A stretch of 6,241 bases of DNA from positions 1 to 6,241 of the forward strand of contig CAIRDL010000667.1 in NCBI GenBank assembly GCA_903877345.1, read 5' to 3'. A program made the translations under genes and the position numbers. This stretch comes from an uncultured Oscillochloris sp. Lineage in GTDB: Bacteria > Chloroflexota > Chloroflexia > Chloroflexales > Chloroflexaceae. Below are positions 1 through 6,241 of the stretch, one piece after another. Within the stretch, counting starts at the first letter, position 1. Every line of letters begins with the position of its first letter. The notes below the pieces were generated by a model. It was not told where the DNA came from. It saw nothing but the letters and a program-made list of their open reading frames with translations, and did not search any database.

Positions 1-102
1 ACTTCTAATTCCTTCCTAGGACTTCTAATTCGTGACTCGCACCCGCTAATTCCTTCCTAGGACTTCTAATTCGTGACTCGCACCCGCTAATTCCTTCCTA
101 GC
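1..102. repeat. 41-bp tandem repeat, about 2.5 copies, touching the window edge
   Basis: Two copies of a 41-bp unit lie head to tail at 21-61 and 62-102, identical except for the last base (g versus c). They are preceded at 1-20 by a 20-bp short copy. Each full unit carries the hexamer ctaatt twice, 21 bp apart. The short copy equals a full unit with exactly the 21 bp between the two hexamers removed, as expected from slippage or recombination between them. The array begins at base 1, so it may continue to the left. The last unit runs into a small hairpin (cctagc/gctagg, 97-111). There are no variable spacers, so this is not a CRISPR array. No function is evident. Confidence 0.9.
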
Positions 103-180
103 GCTGCTAGGATGTGATTTGTGGGCGCTCATGCCTTCCTGGGACATGGTTCAAGCCACCTTGACCGTCTGGGCGATGCG

Positions 181-295
181 TAGACGCGGCTTCGCTAGCC
201 AGCCGCTTGGAATCGTAAAGCGGAGTCAAGGTTTTCGCCGGCTGAAGCCTTGACTCCGCTTTACGATCTGGATAGGACTGCTAGAGCCGCGTTTA
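181..295. repeat. large fold-back with a 20-bp perfect inverted repeat
   Basis: The arms at 212-231 and 248-267 are perfect reverse complements over 20 bp, separated by 16 bases that contain the palindrome gccggc. Farther out, 181-191 pairs with 285-295 over 11 positions, one of them a G-T wobble, so about 115 bases can fold into one long stem with an internal loop of 20 and 17 bases. There is no T-run after either arm, which argues against a simple intrinsic terminator. The internal loop contains taggactgcta (273-283), which is identical to the right end of the element at 1523-1694. This suggests a related palindromic element or a decayed relative of it. Confidence 0.85.
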
Positions 296-305
296 GTACC
301 GGTTC

Positions 306-322
306 GCAGGCTAGAAGCCTGC
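306..322. repeat. REP-like hairpin gcaggct/agcctgc
   Basis: A perfect 7-bp stem (306-312 with 316-322) closes a three-base loop. The same gcaggct/agcctgc pairing, with the arms swapped, forms the 9-bp hairpin at 1584-1605 inside the element farther right. This suggests that the two places share one family of palindromic repeats. Confidence 0.7.
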
Positions 323-436
323 CCTACGCATGGTAAACCTGAAACCTTGTCTAAGGTTCTGGGCACCGCATCAGAACGCCAACCATCGTGCGTCGTTCGT
401 GTACGCGCTTCTCGAGTGACGCGAGCGCGGCAGCGC

Positions 437-647
437 CATGATCTTTATATCGTTGCCGGGCTGATCCAGAGCGCCGCGACGCGCACGCAAGTCGTGCTTG
501 CCACCCAAATCCATGACGCTGCTTGACGCCTTTGCGCCAGCCGATCTGATTGTGGTTGACCGACCAGATCGGGCCTCGACGTTTCAGCGGCTTGCCCCTG
601 AACCCCTGGCAGCTTGGCTCGCTGACTACTCGCTCGCCGAGCTTTAG
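437..647 (+). pseudogene. C-terminal remnant of a RecF/SMC-like AAA ATPase (COG4637 type), frameshifted
   Basis: Reading from 437 gives HDLYIVAGLIQSAATRTQVV followed by LATQ (ending at 508). The family's usual next residues then appear only after skipping one base of the aaa run at 507-509: SMTLLDAFAPADLIVVDRPD, then RASTFQRLAPEPLAAWLADY, then SLAEL and a TAG at 645-647. From memory, predicted ATPases of this family end with a stretch of the form IRSA..RTQVI.ATQS..L...F.PED..VVDR...ST..RL....LA.WL..YSLGELW, so the TAG replaces the conserved Trp. The segment corresponds to the end of the ATPase core (near the Walker B and H-loop side) and the C-terminus, about 70 residues of a protein normally several hundred long. 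The Walker A part is absent and no start is visible. It is the only plus-strand coding trace and converges on the gene at 734-1297. The match is by eye, so the exact family is less sure than the coding origin. Confidence 0.7.
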
Positions 648-733
648 CGGCAAAGATCGGCTTGCTGACCATCCGTGCGCGTTGTCCTCATTTTGCTGGT
701 TGGCTAACGCGCCTGGAGGGGTTGGCGCTTGAT

Positions 734-1297
734 TCAGCTTGAACTGAGGCGCGGGGCTGCGTCCAGAGTGCGTACCACGGCGTCTGCGAAGGCCGTCACC
801 AGCGCCCAGTCCGTATACGCGTAGTCACGGCGTGTGTCGGTGTCGCCGCCCTGGCGGGCCCTGAACCACCGGATGAGCAGACGGGTGAACGGCGGGTAGC
901 GCGTGTAGGGGATAGCACCGGCAATGATCGCCACCTGCGGCGGATACCAGCCGGTCGCCACGCAGAAGTGTGCAACCACTTTGCGCGCAACCGCGTGGTT
1001 CTCGGGCCGACTACTCGCGGCGACGCCACTCACCGAAAAGAAGGCACTGGGTAGGCGATTCAGCAGCTTCCGATGTTGGCGGGCGAAGACGTGGATGGCG
1101 CGCAGGTGTCGGTTCTGGTACACCGGCGATCCGAGGATCATCGCGTCAGCGGCGGCCAGTTCCGCCGGTGACGGAATCGTCATCACATCTCGCACGGTGA
1201 CCTGATGGCCGTGGGCCGCAAGCGCCTGCGCGAGATGCTGGGCGACCTTCGCGGTATGGCCGTAGGTCGTGGCGTAGAGGATCAGAACCGTTGTCAT
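734..1297 (-). CDS. hemG: flavodoxin-fold protein, HemG-like protoporphyrinogen IX dehydrogenase
   Basis: This 187-residue protein matches the menaquinone-dependent HemG family along its whole length (E. coli HemG is 181 residues). HemG is an FMN enzyme that oxidises protoporphyrinogen IX to protoporphyrin IX, the penultimate step of haem synthesis, passing electrons to quinones at the membrane. Visible signs are the FMN phosphate loop at residues 8-15 (YATTYGHT), the second flavin loop GSPVYQNRH at 56-64, PSAFFSVSGVA at 83-93, the family block IIAGAIPYTRYPPFTRLLIR at 124-143, and GGDTDTRRDYAYTDW at 150-164. The latter blocks separate HemG from plain flavodoxins. No signal peptide is seen, and the 124-147 region would be the membrane-associated part. 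The ATG is chosen because GGGAGGT precedes it by 5 bases and the N-terminus starts directly with the first flavodoxin strand. It stands alone among degraded genes. The alternative is a generic flavodoxin-domain oxidoreductase with another substrate. Confidence 0.85.
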   Translation of the reverse strand: MTTVLILYATTYGHTAKVAQHLAQALAAHGHQVTVRDVMTIPSPAELAAADAMILGSPVYQNRHLRAIHVFARQHRKLLNRLPSAFFSVSGVAASSRPENHAVARKVVAHFCVATGWYPPQVAIIAGAIPYTRYPPFTRLLIRWFRARQGGDTDTRRDYAYTDWALVTAFADAVVRTLDAAPRLSSS

Positions 1298-1302
1298 CGC
1301 TT

Positions 1303-1309
1303 ACCTCCC
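1303..1309 (-). promoter_or_regulatory. ribosome binding site of the hemG-like gene
   Basis: On the minus strand GGGAGGT lies 5 bases before the ATG at 1297, a near-ideal Shine-Dalgarno sequence that fixes this start. Confidence 0.85.
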
Positions 1310-1471
1310 TGCTGGTCATCGAACCCCGGAACCGCATTGCTCATGGGCGCATGGGCGATCCTCACCCAAGCTTCGTGTCACCAGCGACATCAAGCTCCAT
1401 GTGGAATGGAACGGGTTGCGCGTGAGGAGTCCGCCATCAGCGGGGATGGGTAGCGTGCGCTGCGTCCCACG

Positions 1472-1500
1472 AGCCTACCCTATGTTGCGAACCCTGTCTA
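1472..1500 (-). promoter_or_regulatory. weak candidate promoter upstream of the hemG-like gene
   Basis: Minus strand: TAGACA (1495-1500, five of six matches to TTGACA), then a 17-base spacer, then TAGGCT (1472-1477, three of six matches to TATAAT). The start codon is about 170 bases downstream. The spacing is right but the -10 box is poor, so this is only a candidate. Confidence 0.2.
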
Positions 1501-1522
1501 GAAAGCAGCGAACGGGAAGTAT

Positions 1523-1694
1523 ATATAGCAATCCTACGCGGATTGTGAAGCCGGGAGGCTAAAGCCTCCGGCTACGTTGTTACGAAGCCTGCCTTCGCAG
1601 GCTTCTCTAGACCGCGTAGGCGGTCTTCGCTGTACGTAGCCCGTGGCTTCAGCCACCGGGCGGGCGCGCAACAACCTGTGTAGGACTGCTATAT
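1523..1694. mobile_element. 172-bp MITE-like element with terminal inverted repeats and four internal hairpins
   Basis: The ends atatagcaatccta (1523-1536) and taggactgctatat (1681-1694) are reverse complements with a single mismatch, and weaker pairing continues about 10 bases inward. Between them lie four hairpins: 1549-1573 (12/11-base arms, one bulge, loop aa), 1584-1605 (perfect 9-bp stem, loop cttc), 1609-1626 (perfect 7-bp stem) and 1639-1661 (10/11-base arms, one bulge, loop tc). It carries no transposase, so it would depend on one elsewhere. Its right end falls within a few bases of where homology to the Clp-like gene stops. Because the left flank is not Clp sequence, a target-site duplication cannot be tested here. 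The terminal atat could hide a TA-type duplication. Other readings are a composite of REP-like sequences or a structured RNA. Confidence 0.7.
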
Positions 1695-2907
1695 GCGAGT
1701 CCGTCAGCGTGCCTTCGTCAAAAAGCGTGAGAAACAGGTCGAACACCTCAGGGTGCGCTTTCTCGATCTCATCAAGGAGCACAACGGAATACGGACGATT
1801 CCGCAGCGACTGGCTGAGTTGGCCCGGCTCGTCGTAGCCAAGATAGCCGGGAGGGGCACCAATGAGCCGCGAGACCGTGTGCTTCTCTGCAAACTCAGAC
1901 ATATCGAGACGCAGGAGCGCCTTCGCGTCGCCGAAAAGATGCTCGGCGAGCGACTTGGCTAACTGGGTCTTTCCGACACCCGACGGCCCGGCAAAGAGAA
2001 AAACACCCTTTGGCCTACGAGGATCGCGCAAGCCGGTGTACGCGAGTTGCATGGCGCTCGTCAGCACGGTGATGGCCGCCTTCTGTCCGATGACATGCGT
2101 TGCAAGATGGGCATCTAGGCTGGTCAGGAGTGCCTGAACGTTGACGGTCAGATGCCCGACTGGCACACCGGCGATGTCGCCCACAATCGTGGTCACGAGT
2201 TCTGGGGTAACCACGGGTGCCCGCTGAAGTTCCGCACGGCTACAGGCAATACCGAGGATGGCAACCGCCTTATCGGGGAACTGGCGCGTCGGAAGGTACT
2301 GGGCGGCCAAGTGTACGATCATATCGAGTGCGTCGGGTCGGACAATCAGGCCGTGATGGTGCTCGTAACGCGGGACGATACCGGCCAGAATTGCCCGCGT
2401 GGCAGCTTCAGATGGTTCTGAAACGATAACTTTTTCGAAGCGGCGCACGAAAGCGGCGTCCCTTGCGATGTGACGTGTGAATTCCTCAAGCGTGGTGATG
2501 CCGATACATGTGATCTCACCCCGCGCAAGGGCGGGCTTCAGGATATTCGCGATGTCAACGCCACCACTGCTCGCGCTCCCGGCACCAACCAGCACATGAA
2601 ATTCATCAATGACAACGATGACATCATCCGTCCGCTTGATCTCTTCGAGGAGACCCTTGATGCGTTCCTCTAGCTCACCACGGTAGGCAGTTCCGGCAAC
2701 CAGCGTGCCGACATTCAGCTCGATGAGCCTGATATGTTCCAGCTTGCGTGGCACTTTGCCTTCCGCAATATCCTGGGCAAGGCGTTCGACAACGGCGGTT
2801 TTACCGACCCCCGGCAAGCCCAACAGGAGTGCGCTGTTCTTACCTTGGCGAAGCAGCACCTCCGTAAGCTGACGAACTTCATCCTCCCGACCAGTAAAGT
2901 ACCACCC
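1695..2907 (-). pseudogene. internal fragment of a ClpA/ClpB-type (Hsp100) double-AAA+ unfoldase, truncated at both ends
   Basis: About 404 in-frame codons correspond to D1 and most of D2 of a Clp unfoldase, an ATP-driven hexameric ring that threads proteins for refolding or degradation. Residues are counted from the GTG at 2859. D1: Walker A GLPGVGKT 14-21, Walker B VIVVIDEFH 80-88, arginine finger region RRF 139-141. D2: Walker A GPSGVGKT 291-298, pore loop GYLGYDEPGQL 338-348, Walker B VVLLDEIEKAH 359-369. Homology ends at LTDSH (389), where the element at 1523-1694 begins, so D2 sensor 1, its arginine finger and the C-terminal domain are lost. At the other end homology starts upstream of the GTG with FTGREDEVRQLTEVL, the box that opens D1. 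The N-terminal domain is missing and no ATG, GTG or TTG lies in frame between 2907 and 2859, so the GTG is not a credible native start. The coiled-coil middle domain of ClpB is absent, which favours a ClpA-like relative. Downstream of 1695 the frame merely reads through the element to 1534. Confidence 0.85.
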
Positions 2908-5900
2908 CTACCCCAACTGCAGCTTGTCCGCGATCTCCTTCAGCACAGCGTTGACTTGGGCGATCACGTTGTCCGGTGGCGGCCCATCACCGCCTAGCTC
3001 AATCCGCACATGCACCTTTAGCCCGTGGCCTGCTGCTGCGTTGCGGAGGTCGGCGATCTGCTCCCCGAGATTCTGGATCTCGTGAGTCTGTAGCTCAGCC
3101 TCCGCCACGCACACGCCGGGTCCCGGATCTTTGATCGCCGTCGGCTGCGGCTTTGGTTCCGGTAGTGGGTATGGCTTCTCAACCGGTACCCGCACACGGA
3201 TGGTCTGTGCTCCGCCGTAGTCACACGGCCAAGTACCCGAGTCTAGCGTGCGTTCGAGGTAATGGGCGTTAAATGCCCCGGTCAGCGCGTCGCGTATGCG
3301 TACCCAGGGCATGGTTTTGCCCAGGCGGCTCGATAGTGCCGTCGCGATAGCGAGCGCCGTGGTCACCTCGCCGCTCCATGCTTCAGGGAGATTTGGCTGG
3401 AGAATCTCCATCGGCGGGATTGACGCTGGCGGGGCTTGCAGATGGGCTGAGTCGGTGAGGATGCCGTCAGGGATTGGCTCCGCAAACATGCTCGCTGGCC
3501 CGTTGCTGAGCCAGAGCTTACCGTCATGCACCAGGGTGTGGATTGCCGCTTCCAACAGTGGTCGTCCCACCTTTGGGATGACCAGCGACTCTTCGTAGCC
3601 TGCTTTCTGAACCTTTACGACGTTCGTTCCCGAAAAGTAGGCACAAAGAGTACTGAAGGTGATCGCCTCGTTCGCCCAGAGGCCGGGGAGGGTTTTTGGG
3701 TGCAATAGGGTCGGGTTCAGCTCGGTTAGCTCGGCTGCCTCCGGTAAAACGACTTCCAGGCTTGGATCTTTGAGCGCGACGTCATCAACCTGGGTGTGCC
3801 AGAAGGTGCGGTATGAGCCATCGGGTCGGCGCAGGCGCATCACGAACATGCCGCTGACGCAGCCGTCCGTGAGGGTGTCAATGATCGCTTTGCGATTGAG
3901 CATCTTCGGCAGATGCGGAAACTGCGCGAATGCACCAACCAGATAGGAGACCCGGCGGTTGGTGTCGCTGGCGTGCCAGAGTTCGTACGGCCCCTCGGGG
4001 AGCAGGGTGTCGGCGCTGACCGCCGTGTCCTGGATTCGTGAGCGCGGGTCGTTTTTGACCCTGGTGAAGAGTGGGTCGCTCGTGACCACGATTTTGAAGG
4101 CCTGAGCGTCGTTCTTGTCGGATACCGTCACGACGATGCAGTATGCCTGGGTGATCGCTTCGGGGATGCGCTTTTTTGCGGCCTCCAGATGTGCGGTCAT
4201 GGTTCCCATGCGCGCCGGGTCAACGTCCTGGCCTTTGAGTTGATTGCGAACTTCTTCCCATCCAAGGTACTCACGCACGCGCTGCCGGGCCACATCAATC
4301 CCATCGCGCGAGGGCGCGACCAGCACCAGGGCGTTGCGATAGGTGCGCGGATTGTCTGCCGCTGTCGTCTCATTCAGGAAGCGGGCGGCTTCGGGACTCG
4401 GCTTCCCCGAGTCTGAGGTGGCCCGTGGCCCCAGCACGGCATAGTGAAAGTCGCCGTCGTCGTCAATATCAACTGGTTTCGCCGGCATGTTGTGCGGCTT
4501 CGCTCCTGCCGCCGAGGCACCTTGGGTGAGGCTCTTTAGCTTGCCGATCTCATCCTCAAGCCGTACATCAATGTCCGTACTGGAGACGCGCTTACATGCG
4601 TCGTCGTGCATCTGGCGCAAGTTCGGTTTGGTGCCCAGCCGCCAGGTCTTCGGCAGCCCCTTCTGGCCGGTCGCGTTCACATCGGCGTCGTTCAGTCCTT
4701 CCTCGTCCAGGAACCAGGAAACCTGCGCCCAGCGCGTCAGTGCCTTCTCCAGATCGATCCGGTCTGGGCGGGTGTGACCAACCAGAAGCAGGAGATCGCG
4801 GGTCTGGGCCTTTTGCCCGATGGGTTGGGAGTGCAGGAACGTGGCGACGACCGCCTGCTCGACCTCGCGAAAGCTCAGGCCGGTCGTGTCGGTCTGGATC
4901 TCGCGGGCCTTTCGTAGCTCGCCTTCAAGAATGGATGTCCACTCCTGCTTTTTGCCTGCATATTCTTCGGCGGCGGCCACGTTCGTGAGTTCGCGGGCTG
5001 CCTCTGAGAGGCTGTCATCGCCGGGGGTGTTCAGAAAGACGTTGGTGCCGATGAGCGGGGCGGCATCCCACTGCTCCGCCTCGCGTAGCGCCAGAGCGAA
5101 GGTGCGCAGGATGCCGCGTGTGCGCTGAAAGCCCTCTAGGTTGGTCCACTTCACGTAGAGGATTTCGGTCAGGTCTGGGTGGAACGGGAAGCTGCGCAGG
5201 TAGCGGCTCTCGGCGGTGGTGCCTTCTTTTTTGGTCTGCTCATCAAGGGAGTGAATGCCCTTGAGTGCCGCAACCACGTGCGAGCGGAAGGCGTTGGAGT
5301 CGCGGATCGATTCCGTGGTGAAGAAGCGTCGCCGCAGCACCTCGGCCACGTCATCTTTGCCGACGGGCTGGACACTTTCCTCGCGGGCACGGCGGAAGAT
5401 GCTGTGCATTTCCTGCGTCAGCTCCTTGCCCAGCGTGTCGCTTTTTCCTGGGTCTGTGGCCAACAGTGAAGCAACCATCGCACAGCGGTCAACCTTGGTT
5501 GCGGCCTGGGTGAGGTACTGGAAGAAATTGATCAGTCGTCCGCGCCAAGCCGGGTCGAGGCCGACCTTCTCGCGGGCGTACATCAGCACCTCGTCTAGCA
5601 GGATGAGGGTGCCAAGATCATCCTTTGCGGGCAGGGTCAGCAGTTCGACGAGCAGGTTCTCAGCGGGGGCGCTCTCGCGCTCCTCGGCATCGCCCTGGGC
5701 GTTCAGGAGGCGCAGACCATCATCGCCAGCAAGCTGGTAGGCCATGACGCTCCAGGGCTGCTTGAGCCAGCGCAGGCTGCCATTCGGCCCGCGTACCTCC
5801 ATGCCTTTCTCTACATCGAGCTTGTCGAAGCAGAGCGCGGCGACCCTGGCCTTCGGCAGCGGTATCCCGATATGCTGAACAAACTCTTTGACCGCTGGGA

Positions 5901-6234
5901 GATCAGGCAGGTTCTCGGGGTCGTTGGCGAGATGGAACATCGCAATCAGGGTGTGGGTCTTCCCGCCACCGTAGGTCAGCTCAAGCTGGCGGATCGCCTT
6001 GTCGTTTTTGCCCGCGAGGCGCGTTACGACATCCTTGGCCAGTTCGCGCAGGTTGTAGGTGGGGTAGGTGAGGGCGAAAAATTCTGAGGGGCGCTCGTAG
6101 ACCGGGCGATGCCCGCGTTGCATCACTACGTCGTAGAGATCTGCGGCGAAGATTGCGAGTGAGAGTTCACCGGTACGCAGGTCGTCACGGAGTTGTACGA
6201 CCTTGTGCCAGGGAGTCCAGGCTGCTTTGCTCAT
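2908..6234 (-). CDS. DUF499-family P-loop ATPase, probable phage-defence component
   Basis: A complete 1108-residue cytoplasmic protein with no signal or membrane segment. Residues 1-75 form the family's usual N-terminus (TPWHKVVQLRDDLRTGELSL, EFFALTYPTYNLREL). The ATPase core has Walker A ELTYGGGKTHT at 85-95 and Walker B TLILLDEVLMYA at 209-220, followed by SFPFHPDLTEILYVKW at 348-363 and GFQRTRGILRTFALAL at 368-383. A mid-region block RFLNETTAADNPRTYRNALV at 618-637 leads to APSRDG. A proline-rich linker spans about 1019-1040, and the end KVHVRIELGGDGPPP (1073-1087) is typical of DUF499 C-termini, so the TAG is a natural stop. Family knowledge: DUF499 proteins recur with DUF1156 DNA methyltransferases and helicases in predicted anti-phage loci. 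The exact biochemical role is not known to me. The ATG at 6234 fits the family start; only 7 upstream bases are present (ctcataa before atgagc), which offer TAA, or a TGA overlapping the ATG, to an upstream gene and imply operon coupling. Confidence 0.9.
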   Translation of the reverse strand: MSKAAWTPWHKVVQLRDDLRTGELSLAIFAADLYDVVMQRGHRPVYERPSEFFALTYPTYNLRELAKDVVTRLAGKNDKAIRQLELTYGGGKTHTLIAMFHLANDPENLPDLPAVKEFVQHIGIPLPKARVAALCFDKLDVEKGMEVRGPNGSLRWLKQPWSVMAYQLAGDDGLRLLNAQGDAEERESAPAENLLVELLTLPAKDDLGTLILLDEVLMYAREKVGLDPAWRGRLINFFQYLTQAATKVDRCAMVASLLATDPGKSDTLGKELTQEMHSIFRRAREESVQPVGKDDVAEVLRRRFFTTESIRDSNAFRSHVVAALKGIHSLDEQTKKEGTTAESRYLRSFPFHPDLTEILYVKWTNLEGFQRTRGILRTFALALREAEQWDAAPLIGTNVFLNTPGDDSLSEAARELTNVAAAEEYAGKKQEWTSILEGELRKAREIQTDTTGLSFREVEQAVVATFLHSQPIGQKAQTRDLLLLVGHTRPDRIDLEKALTRWAQVSWFLDEEGLNDADVNATGQKGLPKTWRLGTKPNLRQMHDDACKRVSSTDIDVRLEDEIGKLKSLTQGASAAGAKPHNMPAKPVDIDDDGDFHYAVLGPRATSDSGKPSPEAARFLNETTAADNPRTYRNALVLVAPSRDGIDVARQRVREYLGWEEVRNQLKGQDVDPARMGTMTAHLEAAKKRIPEAITQAYCIVVTVSDKNDAQAFKIVVTSDPLFTRVKNDPRSRIQDTAVSADTLLPEGPYELWHASDTNRRVSYLVGAFAQFPHLPKMLNRKAIIDTLTDGCVSGMFVMRLRRPDGSYRTFWHTQVDDVALKDPSLEVVLPEAAELTELNPTLLHPKTLPGLWANEAITFSTLCAYFSGTNVVKVQKAGYEESLVIPKVGRPLLEAAIHTLVHDGKLWLSNGPASMFAEPIPDGILTDSAHLQAPPASIPPMEILQPNLPEAWSGEVTTALAIATALSSRLGKTMPWVRIRDALTGAFNAHYLERTLDSGTWPCDYGGAQTIRVRVPVEKPYPLPEPKPQPTAIKDPGPGVCVAEAELQTHEIQNLGEQIADLRNAAAGHGLKVHVRIELGGDGPPPDNVIAQVNAVLKEIADKLQLG

Positions 6235-6241
6235 TTATGAG

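Larger units (their letters stand above)
103..436. other. noncoding stretch rich in fold-back sequence
   Basis: No open reading frame in this stretch resembles a protein I know. It holds a small bulged hairpin at 148-166 (ggt-caag paired with cttg-acc), the large fold-back at 181-295, the hairpin at 306-322, and a 6-bp stem with a four-base loop at 343-358 (aacctt/aaggtt). The last part, about 360-436, may contain more of the decayed gene that becomes readable from 437, but I cannot align it confidently. Confidence 0.6.
1298..1522. other. noncoding gap between the hemG-like gene and the palindromic element
   Basis: These 225 bases hold the ribosome binding site and a weak promoter candidate. 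All three minus-strand frames next to the element (about 1441-1522) were read for the missing end of the Clp-like gene. None continues with the expected GRTVDFRN-type sequence, and stops come early in two of the three. No other gene or RNA is recognisable. Confidence 0.6.

Noticed and set aside
1..102. Possible CRISPR array
   Set aside because: The units are contiguous with no unique spacers; it is a simple tandem repeat.
212..267. The 20-bp inverted repeat as a tRNA or a rho-independent terminator
   Set aside because: There is no cloverleaf or conserved tRNA loop, and no T-run beside either arm.
351..672. Two overlapping minus-strand open frames of 100 and 75 codons
   Set aside because: Their composition is unlike a protein and they lie opposite the recognisable plus-strand ATPase remnant.
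709..728. Intrinsic terminator after the hemG-like gene (gcgcc/ggcgc)
   Set aside because: The stem is only 5 bp with a 10-base loop and no T-run follows on the minus strand.
1534..1692. C-terminal 53 residues of the open frame containing the Clp fragment
   Set aside because: This is translation of the palindromic element, not Clp sequence, so it should not be counted as a protein domain.
2857..2859. GTG at 2859 as the true start of a shorter Clp-like gene
   Set aside because: Conserved D1 sequence (TGREDEVRQL) lies upstream in frame, and no proper Shine-Dalgarno spacing precedes the GTG.
4596..4988. Long plus-strand open frames such as 4596-4988 and 5255-5740
   Set aside because: They are shadows of the DUF499 gene on the opposite strand, with no recognisable protein features.

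Overview
The window is a moderately GC-rich bacterial accessory region. Every recognisable gene except one short remnant lies on the minus strand. Nothing fixes the taxonomy. The palindromic repeats (modules such as gcaggct/agcctgc and gcccgtggct/agccaccgggc) remind me of those in Chloroflexota such as Roseiflexus or Chloroflexus, but this is only an impression and was not searched.

Layout from the transcriptional upstream end (high coordinates) down: 2908-6234 is an intact DUF499-type P-loop ATPase of 1108 residues. This family is a recurrent component of predicted anti-phage loci that also carry DUF1156 DNA methyltransferases and helicases. Its start sits 7 bases from the window edge, in a sequence that offers both TAA and TGA stops to an upstream gene, so it is probably a downstream gene of an operon that continues outside the window. 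Directly after its TAG stop, and in the same frame, lies 1695-2907. This is an internal piece of a ClpA/ClpB (Hsp100) double-AAA+ unfoldase that has lost its N-terminal domain and start, and everything after the D2 Walker B region. The 3' break coincides to within a few bases with 1523-1694, a 172-bp MITE-like element with imperfect terminal inverted repeats enclosing four hairpins.

Further down, 1298-1522 is noncoding upstream sequence for 734-1297, an intact flavodoxin-fold gene closely resembling HemG protoporphyrinogen IX dehydrogenase, with a strong ribosome binding site. On the plus strand, 437-647 is a decayed C-terminal remnant of a RecF/SMC-like AAA ATPase (COG4637 type), readable only across a one-base frameshift and ending at an apparent Trp-to-amber change. 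The left 436 bases are noncoding and repeat-rich: a 41-bp tandem repeat (1-102), a large fold-back with a 20-bp perfect stem (181-295) and smaller hairpins, partly sharing modules with the 1523-1694 element.

Overall the window looks like the downstream edge of a probable defence operon grading into a gene graveyard, with two truncated ATPase genes, palindromic elements and one surviving metabolic gene. I see no complete new system here. The most informative signals are the element-associated truncation of the Clp gene and the in-frame junction between the DUF499 gene and the Clp fragment.
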